NCBI GenBank assembly: GCA_002869305.1
Contig: PKTC01000481.1
Coordinates: 1 to 32,841, forward strand
Length of the DNA stretch: 32,841 bases
Source: Marinilabiliales bacterium
GTDB lineage: Bacteria > Bacteroidota > Bacteroidia > Bacteroidales > UBA12077
Direction of reading: 5' to 3'
Shown: positions 1 to 8,341 of the stretch, one piece after another
Layout of the letters: every line of letters starts with the position of its first letter
Numbering within the stretch: the stretch's first letter is position 1
Position numbers and translations under genes: made by a program
The notes under the pieces: generated by a model
The model's input: the letters and a program-made list of their open reading frames with translations, nothing else
What the model was told of the DNA's origin: nothing
Database searches by the model: none

Positions 1-877
1 TAATTACATTACATTTCTCTGAATTTATGGACATACCTCCAATTACATCAAAAAATTCTCGTGAATTTTCATGATCCAAAGGATATTTCTTTAGAAAAGC
101 TCTTAAGGTATTTCCTCTCTCAGTATTATAACTTAGTGTTTCAACGGCATCCAGAAATTTTTCCATAGAATATGAGTCTAATTCATATTTATTTAAAATT
201 TCTCTTAATAATGTCCCTTTAGTGCTATTTGAAGAAATTTCATTTATTGCTTTAAGAACTTTTACTACTTCTTCTTTACTTAATTTAATATCGTTAACCA
301 ATGTTTTATAATAAAGGTACTTTGCATTATATCCGTCGTACTCAATTGATTCAAAATAGAATAAAGCATGATTTGTTGTTTTGTAGTATGAATAACCGCT
401 ATTTCTTTCGAAATCTTCAACCTCATCTAAAACAGCATTTACACCACCCTTGTTATAAATTCTAAGGATTCGATCTTTACCGCCTATTCCCGTTTTATGA
501 ATTACATCAATTAAAATTTCTTCTAACCATCTTTGTCCATCGGGTTGAAAAGCAATTTCCTTTCTGCCATCGTAGAACTTTTTTGTTAATTTTCCTTGTT
601 TATCACTTTCAATTTCAATAGTTCTACTATTTCCAAAAGAGGATTTGGTAATCTTAAGATATCCGTTAGGTTCAATAGCAGTGACATCCTTATCATTGTC
701 TGAAACAGTAATTTTACCTCTGTATTCTATCTCGTATGAAGAAAATGAATCTTTCGATTTGTAAAAATGTTCCCTGCTATCACCCTCATCATTTCTGGCT
801 CCTACATTTTCTCTCGCTTCAATAAAGCAGGGAGCCAAAAAGATAAAACTCAATAATAATACTAAACGTGCTTTCAT
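1..877 (-). CDS. Secreted protein with 34-residue repeats, partial (C-terminus off the left edge)
   Basis: An open frame runs from ATG at 877 (minus) to the window edge without a stop, giving 292 residues. It begins MKARLVLLLSFIFLAPCFIEA, a typical signal peptide, so the product is probably exported. The middle is polar and beta-like with no motif I recognise. From about residue 215 a repeat appears: two full 34-residue units (215-248 and 249-282) and the start of a third (283 on). Each opens with S-x-N-(S/T)-(E/T)-(K/R) and the full units continue (T)LR-x-(I/F)L-x-KY-x-LD. Such units suggest a helical-hairpin scaffold (inference). The family is not recognised. Three phased TTGTAAT repeats lie about 90-115 bp upstream. 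The C-terminus is missing, so total length and repeat number are unknown. Confidence 0.8.
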   Translation of the reverse strand, partial: MKARLVLLLSFIFLAPCFIEARENVGARNDEGDSREHFYKSKDSFSSYEIEYRGKITVSDNDKDVTAIEPNGYLKITKSSFGNSRTIEIESDKQGKLTKKFYDGRKEIAFQPDGQRWLEEILIDVIHKTGIGGKDRILRIYNKGGVNAVLDEVEDFERNSGYSYYKTTNHALFYFESIEYDGYNAKYLYYKTLVNDIKLSKEEVVKVLKAINEISSNSTKGTLLREILNKYELDSYSMEKFLDAVETLSYNTERGNTLRAFLKKYPLDHENSREFFDVIGGMSINSEKCNVI

Positions 878-965
878 AGTTATTTAAATTAAATGAATAT
901 TCGGTTTATTTTCATGTTACAATAATCCGAAGAATACTATGCAATTAAAAACCAAATGAAATGAG

Positions 966-993
966 TTGTAATTAAATTGTAATGAATTGTAAT
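966..993. promoter_or_regulatory. Three phased TTGTAAT direct repeats
   Basis: TTGTAAT occurs at 966-972, 977-983 and 987-993, with start-to-start spacings of 11 and 10 bp, about one DNA turn each. The tract lies 89-116 bp upstream of the minus-strand gene starting at 877, and just beyond the terminator of the gene ending at 1058. A regulator-binding array is inferred; AT-rich chance repetition is possible. Confidence 0.3.
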
Positions 994-1000
994 TTTCAAT

Positions 1001-1035
1001 AAATAAAAAGAGTGTAAGTAAAAACCTACACTCTT
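1001..1035 (-). terminator. Rho-independent terminator of the TlpA-like gene
   Basis: The arms AAGAGTGTA (1008-1016) and TACACTCTT (1027-1035) form a perfect 9-bp stem with a 10-nt loop. On the minus strand the stem is followed by TTTTTATTT. It begins 22 bp after the stop of the gene ending at 1058. Confidence 0.8.
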
Positions 1036-1057
1036 CATTTTATATAATTAATGAATA

Positions 1058-2155
1058 TTAGTCCAATAATTCTGAAAGCTTAGCGCCTAAATCTTCGCCA
1101 CGAAGATTTTTGGCTATGATAATTCCATCTTTATCAAGTAATACATTATGAGGTATTGAGCGCACAGCATATAATTTGCCAGCAGCAGAATCCCAATATT
1201 TCAAATCAGAAACCTGTGGCCAGGTAAGTCCGTCATCCTTAATGGCTTTTACCCATGCTTCACGAGTTTTATCAAATGATACTCCAAAAATTTCAAATCC
1301 TTTGTCTTTATACAACGCGTAGTTAGCAACCAAATTTGGATTCTCCTGACGACATGGATTACACCATGCTGCCCAGAAATCAAGTAATACATATTTGTCA
1401 CCAACAATTGATGAAAGAGGCAATGGATTTCCTGTTGTATCATTTAGTGTAAAATCAACGAATGGTTGTCCAACAGAAACTTTTTTCATTATTTCTAAGC
1501 GTTCTTTCAAATCTACTGCATATTTTGACTCAACTACTTCTGGTCCAAAACTGTTAACAATTGCTTCTAATTCTTCAACTTCCAAACGATATGACATATA
1601 CCGCAAAGTAATGTAAGGGGCAATTGCGGAGTTAGCGTTTTCTTTTACAAAATTCTCAATATAAGCCACTTGTTGTTCTTCAACAGCCGAATATTCATCT
1701 TCAATTTCTTTTACTCTTGCAGGATCACCACTCATGTTGGCTTGAATATATTCATTATAAAGAGCTCTAAATTGCATATTATAATTTAATAATTCCGTAT
1801 TGAAAGTATTAAATAAAGTTGTCAATGGGGAACCTGTAACTTCTGCTCCTCCCATGCTATCAATTTTTGCAACTATCTTAATCTTAGAATTTTCTAAAAA
1901 CAACTGGATTCCCTCTAACGTATCAGCAAATGAAACTATAAAAAGTTCTGGTTGTTCAACAGTACCTTCAAATGCGAACATGCCATCCTTAACACTTACA
2001 GAATCTACTGTAACTAGATCGTTATCAACAACTTTACTAAGAATGGCAGAACCAGAGTTTAATCCTTCGATTGTACCGTCTATCTTATATTGTGGTTGTT
2101 TTGTACAAGAAAACATTAATGCGATTGCTATAAGACTATAAAAAAGTTTTTTCAT
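1058..2155 (-). CDS. TlpA-like thiol-disulfide oxidoreductase lipoprotein (DUF4369 + thioredoxin fold)
   Basis: A 365-residue envelope thioredoxin. The N-terminus MKKLFYSLIAIALMFSC ends in a lipobox Cys (C17), predicting a lipoprotein. Residues about 22-110 look like the DUF4369 beta domain common before Bacteroidota TlpA proteins, followed by a helical linker rich in Glu. Residues about 226-365 are an AhpC/TSA-TlpA fold with the active site WCNPC (C265, C268) and a cis-Pro motif (RSIP) near residue 334. The family reduces or isomerises disulfides in exported proteins; the substrate here is unknown. It lies 82 bp downstream of meaB on the same strand, and I see no strong promoter between them, so co-transcription is possible. 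A clear terminator follows. Confidence 0.9.
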   Translation of the reverse strand: MKKLFYSLIAIALMFSCTKQPQYKIDGTIEGLNSGSAILSKVVDNDLVTVDSVSVKDGMFAFEGTVEQPELFIVSFADTLEGIQLFLENSKIKIVAKIDSMGGAEVTGSPLTTLFNTFNTELLNYNMQFRALYNEYIQANMSGDPARVKEIEDEYSAVEEQQVAYIENFVKENANSAIAPYITLRYMSYRLEVEELEAIVNSFGPEVVESKYAVDLKERLEIMKKVSVGQPFVDFTLNDTTGNPLPLSSIVGDKYVLLDFWAAWCNPCRQENPNLVANYALYKDKGFEIFGVSFDKTREAWVKAIKDDGLTWPQVSDLKYWDSAAGKLYAVRSIPHNVLLDKDGIIIAKNLRGEDLGAKLSELLD

Positions 2156-2237
2156 GGTATTTATTTTAAGTTTTGATTTGGGTTATAAACATACGAAAAA
2201 TTCTACATAATTAGAATTTCAGATATTTAAATATTTT

Positions 2238-3347
2238 CTATTTTTTATTGAAGTAATCTTCAATGATTATTCGGGAGGCCAGAAAAGAATTCATTTCTCC
2301 ATTTTGAACATTTTGTTCAAATAACTTCAGCTTATCTTTAATTCCTTCTTCCTTGTAAAAATTATTTTTAAGAGCTTCATTTATGGATTCGTACATCCAA
2401 TATTTAGCCTGTCCTTTTCTTTTTTTATCGAAATAATTCCTATCCTTCAATTGATTGATAAAACTATTAATGGTCTCCCAAATCTTATCAATCCCTTCTC
2501 TTTTAAGAGATGAACATGTCAAAACCTTAGGTATCCATCCTGAATCGGTTGGAGGGAACAAATGAAGGGCATTTTGATACTCAATTTTAGCCAGATCTGC
2601 TTTACGCACATTTTCACCATCTGCCTTTGTAATGGCTATAGCATCTGCCATTTCCATTATTCCACGTTTAATTCCCTGTAACTCATCACCAGCACCTGCT
2701 AACATTAAAAGTAAAAAAAAGTCAACCATCGAATGAACAGCTGTTTCGGATTGTCCAACTCCAACTGTTTCAATAAAAACCACATTAAATCCAGCAGCCT
2801 CACACAAAATAATTGTCTCGCGAGTTTTTCGTGCAACTCCTCCTAAAGAACCTGCCGATGGCGATGGCCTAATAAATGCATTTGGATCATTGGCCAGCTC
2901 CTCCATCCTGGTTTTATCACCCAGTATACTACCTTTAGATTTTTCACTGCTGGGGTCAACAGCTAAGACCGCAAGTTTTCCACCTTGCTTTGTAATAAAC
3001 CTTCCCATGGATTCGATAAAAGTACTTTTACCTACACCTGGTACGCCTGTAATTCCTATTCTAACGGAGTTTCCAGAATAAGGAAGACACTTTTCAATAA
3101 TCTCCTGGGCCAGAATCATGTGTTCTTGAAGATTGCTCTCAATCAAAGTAATAGCCTGTCCTAACACTGTTCTATTCCCTTCCAGAATTCCCTGCACATA
3201 TTCATCTATCGTGCGTAATGCTTTTTTCTTTAATCGAAACTTACTGACTACATCAGGATTAATCGATTCAGGTTGATCTACTCCCTTTTGAACATTTAAG
3301 GCAGAATCAAATTCATTTCCATTATTTTCTTTTTCCTTCTTCGACAT
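2238..3347 (-). CDS. meaB: Methylmalonyl-CoA mutase-associated GTPase MeaB (ArgK family)
   Basis: A 369-residue cytoplasmic G-protein chaperone that gates adenosylcobalamin loading and protects B12-dependent acyl-CoA mutases. The P-loop GVPGVGKST is at residues 101-109. The family signature DPSSEKSKGSILGDKTRM follows, then ETVGVGQSE (switch II region) and the base-specificity motif TKAD. Length fits the family, although the first ~40 residues form a polar extension. The partner mutase genes are not in this window. The gene starts 128 bp downstream of the DUF1573 gene, with a terminator between them, so it probably has its own promoter, which I could not place. Confidence 0.95.
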   Translation of the reverse strand: MSKKEKENNGNEFDSALNVQKGVDQPESINPDVVSKFRLKKKALRTIDEYVQGILEGNRTVLGQAITLIESNLQEHMILAQEIIEKCLPYSGNSVRIGITGVPGVGKSTFIESMGRFITKQGGKLAVLAVDPSSEKSKGSILGDKTRMEELANDPNAFIRPSPSAGSLGGVARKTRETIILCEAAGFNVVFIETVGVGQSETAVHSMVDFFLLLMLAGAGDELQGIKRGIMEMADAIAITKADGENVRKADLAKIEYQNALHLFPPTDSGWIPKVLTCSSLKREGIDKIWETINSFINQLKDRNYFDKKRKGQAKYWMYESINEALKNNFYKEEGIKDKLKLFEQNVQNGEMNSFLASRIIIEDYFNKK

Positions 3348-3415
3348 TGCAAAGTATTTTATGCGAAATTAGAACATCTTAGGTTATTATTAAAAAAAAT
3401 AAAGACTTTTATGAA

Positions 3416-3445
3416 ACAAAAAGGCAGCTTCATTAAGCCACCTTT
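3416..3445 (-). terminator. Rho-independent terminator of the DUF1573 gene
   Basis: The arms at 3420-3430 and 3435-3445 form an 11-bp stem with two G-T wobble pairs and a 4-nt loop. On the minus strand it is followed by TTTTTG. It lies 31 bp beyond the stop at 3476. Confidence 0.8.
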
Positions 3446-3475
3446 ATGCAAATAAACTTTTTCTTATTTGAAATA

Positions 3476-4570
3476 TTATTCTTTTAAAATTTCGCCTCTT
3501 ATGCTTAATCTTACACTTGAATTTTTAGGATCGTTACTTATCACATAAATAGATTTTGTTTGAGTTCCTTTTCGAGATCCAGGATTAAAAATAGCTTTAA
3601 AGGAACTAGATTCACCTGGTTTAATGGTTGTTTTTTCAGGTGCAACAGTAGTGCATCCACAGGTAGATCTTATTTTACGAATAATCAAATCGCTCTTTCC
3701 AGTATTTGTAAATTTAAAATCGTGTTCTATTTTATCGCTTGAAGCAGTTTTGCCAAAATTGAAACTTTCGTCTTCAAAAGAAATCTTTGGCGCATTCTCT
3801 AATTCTTTTTCAGTAAGCCTAGAAAAGTCCTCTTCTATTTTTGCACTTATGGTAAGGTATTGTCTATTTCCTGATTCTCCATTAATTAATACCTGCACTC
3901 TATCAGAAACAAATCCCCAATCATTTACTATTTCACCATCATAAGTGCCTAAAACATAACCTTTTGCCCCTGGCTTCAAAACAGATGGAACTACTTTCAA
4001 ATCAACATACTTAGGAACATTATTGAAAGAAACCTCCATATTAGAATCTGAAGAATTATATATTTTTAAAGTGTCCTTTTTTACCTGGTCATTATACACT
4101 CTTACAAAAGCAAAATGATTAGTTTCAAGCCTTAGTTCACCCAAAGCCTTAGGATAATAATCTTCAACTGTTTTCTCTCTGGCAATAACGTCTCCAGTAA
4201 TCCTTAAGATGTTTCTTCCCTTGTCGGTATTTGTTTCAACAAAAATACTTTTGTTAAAATTGCCAGGGCGATTTCTTGGATCAAAAACAGCACTAACAAA
4301 TCCTTTTTCTCCGGGCATAATTGGTTTTTCCGTCCACGTAGGTGAAGTACATCCACAAGAAGCTTTAACCTTATTTAAAATAAGAGGAGCATTTCCTGTG
4401 TTTGTGAAAATAAATTTATACTCTACCTTTCCATCATCTTCCTTTATTTTACCAAAATCATGCACTTCTTTTTCAAAAGATATATATGCGCCTTTCTGTT
4501 GAGCATTTGCTAAACTTATTATTGCAACTACAGTAATTAAACTCAAGATCAATCTTTTCATATCTAACAT
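3476..4570 (-). CDS. Exported protein with two DUF1573 domains
   Basis: A 364-residue exported protein made of two DUF1573 (Ig-like/ASH-type) domains. Each carries the signature FTNTG...CGCT: the first as KASCGCT in the N-terminal third, the second as RSTCGCT near residue 305. Each is followed by a basic-Pro-Gly stretch (IMPGEKG, IKPGESS). The middle region is another beta-sandwich without the CGCT motif. The annotated start gives MLDMKRLILSL; the fourth codon (ATG at 4561) gives a cleaner signal peptide, MKRLILSLITVVAIISLANA, and may be the true start. The molecular role of DUF1573 proteins is not established; an envelope or surface role is inferred. It is divergent from the 1079-residue outer-membrane protein gene. 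Confidence 0.88.
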   Translation of the reverse strand: MLDMKRLILSLITVVAIISLANAQQKGAYISFEKEVHDFGKIKEDDGKVEYKFIFTNTGNAPLILNKVKASCGCTSPTWTEKPIMPGEKGFVSAVFDPRNRPGNFNKSIFVETNTDKGRNILRITGDVIAREKTVEDYYPKALGELRLETNHFAFVRVYNDQVKKDTLKIYNSSDSNMEVSFNNVPKYVDLKVVPSVLKPGAKGYVLGTYDGEIVNDWGFVSDRVQVLINGESGNRQYLTISAKIEEDFSRLTEKELENAPKISFEDESFNFGKTASSDKIEHDFKFTNTGKSDLIIRKIRSTCGCTTVAPEKTTIKPGESSSFKAIFNPGSRKGTQTKSIYVISNDPKNSSVRLSIRGEILKE

Positions 4571-4608
4571 TTATTTAGTTTTTTATTTTTTTCGAAAATT
4601 ACTCCAAA

Positions 4609-4616
4609 CAAAAATA
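4609..4616 (-). promoter_or_regulatory. Candidate -7 element for the DUF1573 gene
   Basis: On the minus strand this reads TATTTTTG, an exact match to the Bacteroidota -7 consensus TAnnTTTG. It would give a leader of about 30 nt before the ATG at 4570. No TTTG lies at the usual 19-21 nt upstream, so the call is tentative. Confidence 0.35.
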
Positions 4617-4721
4617 GTAATTCGTTACATTTAGTAATAATCGTTAACAAACTTTAACTTTTCAATTTATTATACTAATTTCAACCCAAAATATAGCTTT
4701 TAACTTGTTAAGCTTTACGTC

Positions 4722-7700
4722 TTGAAAATTTTAAAGTTATCCATATTAATCATTTTATTTAATTTTCTACATTCCAACTTATTTGGCCAATTTTACAATG
4801 GTCACCAAATGGATTTTGGTAAAAATCGCGTTCAATACAATGATTTTTACTGGTCCTTTTATCGGTATGATAATTTTGACACTTATTTTAATCAGGATGG
4901 TGAAGCAATTGCTAGATTTACAGGCAAACACGCTTCGGATGAAATTCTTAGACTTGAAGAAAAACTAAATCACAAATTAAATAAACGATTAACTTTTCTT
5001 GTGTACAACAAATACTCAGATTTTCGTCAGAGTAATATTGGTTTAGTAACCGGTAAAGAGGAATATAATACTGGAGGTATAACTAAAATAAGAAATAATA
5101 AAGTTAGTCTGTATTTTCAGGGTAATCATGAGGAATACTTGAATGAAATGCGATCGGCCATTGCAGAAATAATTGTTTCTGAAATGTTATACGGAAGTAA
5201 GCTTACAGAAAATTTTGCAAGCTCAAGCATGATAAGCCTTCCCGAATGGTATTTAAAAGGACTCACCTCATACCTGGCAAATGATTGGAGTACTGAAATT
5301 GAAAATCGGATAAAGGATGGAATTGAAAACAATCGTTATGATAAATTTAATCGACTAAACGGTGAAGATGCTATTTATGCAGGACATTCCTTTTGGAAAT
5401 ATATAAACGATTATTATGGAAATACAGTAATTACCGACATCATATACCTAACTCATGTTAACAAGGGTGCTAATAATGCAATATTGGGAGTTCTGGGTTT
5501 ACCATTTAAAGAAGTTACTCACCAGTGGTTAAAGTATTATGAGGATTATTTTGATCAGGAAAGTTTTTCTGCGAACGACACAGGTTTTAAAAAACTGGTT
5601 TTAAAAAAGCATAAAACTGCCACTTATTATAGTCAGGTTAAAGTAAACCCTAGTGGAGAGAAATTAGCCTATATAAGTAATGAGCTTGGACAAGTAAAAG
5701 TGTGGATATACGATTACAATGAACAAAAATCCAAAAAAATATTAAAGCTGGGCCATAAAATAAAGCAAATTAATGACTACACTTATCCAGTAATTGAATG
5801 GCATCCGACAGGAGAACTATTAACTATTATTACAGAAAAGGAAGGTGGATTAAAGTTTATTAATTACATTGTTAATGAGGATAAAATGGTTGAACGTAAC
5901 CTACTATACTTTGATAAAATCTTGAATTTGAATTATTCTGATGATGGAACTAAATTGACATTTTCCGCCGTTAAAGATAGCAAAACGGATATTTATGTTT
6001 TTGATATTGCTTCATCAACACACGAGCATATTACGGATGATTTGGCAGATGATTTTAACCCAAGATTTATTAATAATTCTGACGAAATCATTTTTACATC
6101 TAACAGATTAAACGATACCCTGCAAACCAATCAAGACACTTATGGTAAGCAATTCGATTTGTTCATTTACGATTATAAAAATAAGAGCTCAATACTTAGT
6201 AGGCTAACCAGCAGTGTAAAACAAAATGAAGTGTTTCCAATTGAGCATTCTTTCCATAAATATTATTATTTAAATGACCAAAACGGAATACGCAACCTTT
6301 TTTATGGAAAATACGATAGTACAATTAGCTTTATTGATACTTCAATTCATTATAGATATTTTCTAGACGAAAAGTCTTTAACCAATCTCTCCAGAAATAT
6401 TAAAGAACATCATTTAAGCAGAAACAAACAATCCTATGCATTTATTAATTACAATAATGGAAATTATAATGTAAATAAGGGATATATAAATTCCGAACAA
6501 ATCAAAAATGATGTTAACCTGGATCAAACCAATTATAAGAAAGAACTCGAGGTACTTTTTGATACACAGGATAGTATTAAAATGACCAGCCCAGGAGAAA
6601 AATCTGCCATAGATTCAGCTAAAATATTTTCCATAGAAGACAATTATGTTAATGTTAATGATTATGTCTTTGAAATTGAAAAATCATATTACAAATACAA
6701 ATACGATAGCATAAAGGCTGATACTTCGATAATTAAGAAAACTTTTCCAAAGATTCAGATTTATCAACGAACATTTTTTACGGATCATGTAGTAAGCCAG
6801 GTAGATTTTAGTTTTTTAAATGCAACCTATCAGGCTTTTACTGGCGGTGCCGTTTATTTTAACCCGGGCTTTAATGCTTTGTTTAAAATAGGAGCTTCTG
6901 ATTTATTGGAAGATTTTAAAGTTATTGCAGGCGTTCGTTTTTCTGCCGACTTTAATAGTAATGAATATTTGGTTAGCCTGGAAAATCTGAAAAAGAAAAT
7001 AGATGAACAGTATATATTTCACCGTCAAAGTTTTGAAAATACCACCGAAACATTTATCTCCAAAACACAAACGAATAAGCTTATGTATCTTCGGACTTTA
7101 CCATTTAGTCAGATTACTGCATTAAAAGGTACTTTAACTTTACGGCATGATAAACAAATAAATTTATCGATAGATCGAAATAGCTTACAAGCTTCTGATA
7201 TTCATAAGCTTTGGGCAGGAATTAAGTTCGATTATATCTTTGATAATACAATCAGTACCGGATTAAATTTATATAATGGCACCAGGTATAAAATCTTTGG
7301 AGAATATTATAATCAGATCAATAAGTCGAAAACAGATTTGTTTGTTTTGGGAGCTGATTTAAGGCATTATCAAAAAATACACCGAGATTTAATTTTTGCA
7401 TCGCGTTTTGCTGCAAGCACATCATTTGGAAACAGTAAATTAATTTATTACTTAGGTGGAGTAGATAACTGGACTAATTTCTCACAGTCGACACCTACTT
7501 TTATACCTTTAAACGAAATTCCAATTAACGAAAATGAGGACTATGCTTATCAGGCGGTTGCAACTAACCTTAGAGGATTTCCTCAAAATATTCGAAATGG
7601 AAATAGTTTTGCTTTAATTAATACTGAACTTCGATGGCCCGTTATTAAGTATTTCTCCAATTATCCTCTGAATTCATCATTTTGGTCAAACCTACAATTG

Positions 7701-7961
7701 GTAGGATTCTTTGATGTAGGAACTGCCTGGAGTGGATGGTCACCTTATTCCGATGAAAACGCATATAATAAAGACGTACGAGATTATGGCTCCATAGTAG
7801 TTACTGTAGATACTGAAAGAGATCCTATTGTTGCAGGATATGGTCTTGGGTTAAGAGCAATGTTATTTGGTTATTTTGCAAGATTTGATTGGGCTTGGGG
7901 AATTGAAAATCAGAAAATAACTCCGCAAATATTTTATTTTTCATTAAGTCTAGACTTTTAA
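4722..7961 (+). CDS. TolB-like propeller protein with C-terminal outer-membrane barrel; TTG start
   Basis: A 1079-residue exported protein. The only usable start is TTG at 4722: an in-frame TAA lies at 4701-4703, and the first in-frame ATG (residue 30) would remove the signal peptide (LSILIILFNFLHSNLFGQ). Residues about 35-280 resemble the peptidase-MA/gluzincin fold, with the downstream PEWYLKGLTSY motif at 174-184. The expected zinc motif HExxH is absent (AEIIVSEML instead), so this domain is probably not a peptidase. Residues about 300-640 contain TolB/PD40-type beta-propeller blades (LAYISNELGQVKVWIYD is one example). From about residue 750 it resembles a transmembrane beta-barrel and ends FYFSLSLDF, with the terminal Phe typical of Bam-inserted proteins. 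Related Bacteroidota proteins are often labelled translocation protein TolB; no specific function is known to me. Confidence 0.9.
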   Translation: MKILKLSILIILFNFLHSNLFGQFYNGHQMDFGKNRVQYNDFYWSFYRYDNFDTYFNQDGEAIARFTGKHASDEILRLEEKLNHKLNKRLTFLVYNKYSDFRQSNIGLVTGKEEYNTGGITKIRNNKVSLYFQGNHEEYLNEMRSAIAEIIVSEMLYGSKLTENFASSSMISLPEWYLKGLTSYLANDWSTEIENRIKDGIENNRYDKFNRLNGEDAIYAGHSFWKYINDYYGNTVITDIIYLTHVNKGANNAILGVLGLPFKEVTHQWLKYYEDYFDQESFSANDTGFKKLVLKKHKTATYYSQVKVNPSGEKLAYISNELGQVKVWIYDYNEQKSKKILKLGHKIKQINDYTYPVIEWHPTGELLTIITEKEGGLKFINYIVNEDKMVERNLLYFDKILNLNYSDDGTKLTFSAVKDSKTDIYVFDIASSTHEHITDDLADDFNPRFINNSDEIIFTSNRLNDTLQTNQDTYGKQFDLFIYDYKNKSSILSRLTSSVKQNEVFPIEHSFHKYYYLNDQNGIRNLFYGKYDSTISFIDTSIHYRYFLDEKSLTNLSRNIKEHHLSRNKQSYAFINYNNGNYNVNKGYINSEQIKNDVNLDQTNYKKELEVLFDTQDSIKMTSPGEKSAIDSAKIFSIEDNYVNVNDYVFEIEKSYYKYKYDSIKADTSIIKKTFPKIQIYQRTFFTDHVVSQVDFSFLNATYQAFTGGAVYFNPGFNALFKIGASDLLEDFKVIAGVRFSADFNSNEYLVSLENLKKKIDEQYIFHRQSFENTTETFISKTQTNKLMYLRTLPFSQITALKGTLTLRHDKQINLSIDRNSLQASDIHKLWAGIKFDYIFDNTISTGLNLYNGTRYKIFGEYYNQINKSKTDLFVLGADLRHYQKIHRDLIFASRFAASTSFGNSKLIYYLGGVDNWTNFSQSTPTFIPLNEIPINENEDYAYQAVATNLRGFPQNIRNGNSFALINTELRWPVIKYFSNYPLNSSFWSNLQLVGFFDVGTAWSGWSPYSDENAYNKDVRDYGSIVVTVDTERDPIVAGYGLGLRAMLFGYFARFDWAWGIENQKITPQIFYFSLSLDF

Positions 7962-7972
7962 TATTTAACGAT

Positions 7973-8341
7973 ATGAGTATAAACGAAATTGTTTTACTAG
8001 TTATCATTGGTTTCATAGCTGGTATCGTCGGCGGCTCGCTTGGGTTGGGTGGAGGAATCATCATTGTTCCCGCATTGGTATTTATTCTGGGTTTTACACA
8101 GCATCATGCACAAGGTACAAGTTTAGCTGTATTACTTTTTCCCGTTGGGATTTTAGCAGTAATTAACTACTCTAAAAGTGGTTATGTTAACTTTAAATTT
8201 GCGGCAATCTTAATTGTTGCTTTTGTTTTGGGCAGCTATATAGGATCAGAAATTTCAGTACATTTACCTGATAAAATACTTAAGAAAGTATTTGCAATTT
8301 TCTTGTTATTGATTTCTATTAAAATGTTATTTAACAAATAA
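7973..8341 (+). CDS. Half-size TauE/SafE (TSUP) family membrane transporter
   Basis: A 122-residue membrane protein with about four transmembrane segments. The glycine-rich N-terminal motif (GIVGGSLGLGGGIIIVPALV) is diagnostic of TauE/SafE sulfite/organic-anion exporters. Usual members have about 250 residues and two such halves; this gene has one half and a normal stop, so a homodimer is the likely unit (inference). It starts 11 bp after the TolB-like gene, and its TAA stop at 8339-8341 directly abuts the ATG of the next gene, so translational coupling is likely. The substrate cannot be read from the sequence. Confidence 0.88.
   Translation: MSINEIVLLVIIGFIAGIVGGSLGLGGGIIIVPALVFILGFTQHHAQGTSLAVLLFPVGILAVINYSKSGYVNFKFAAILIVAFVLGSYIGSEISVHLPDKILKKVFAIFLLLISIKMLFNK

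Noticed and set aside
1800..2141. Antisense open frame of 113 codons across the TlpA-like gene
   Set aside because: It shadows a clear lipoprotein-thioredoxin gene, has no family features and no promoter.
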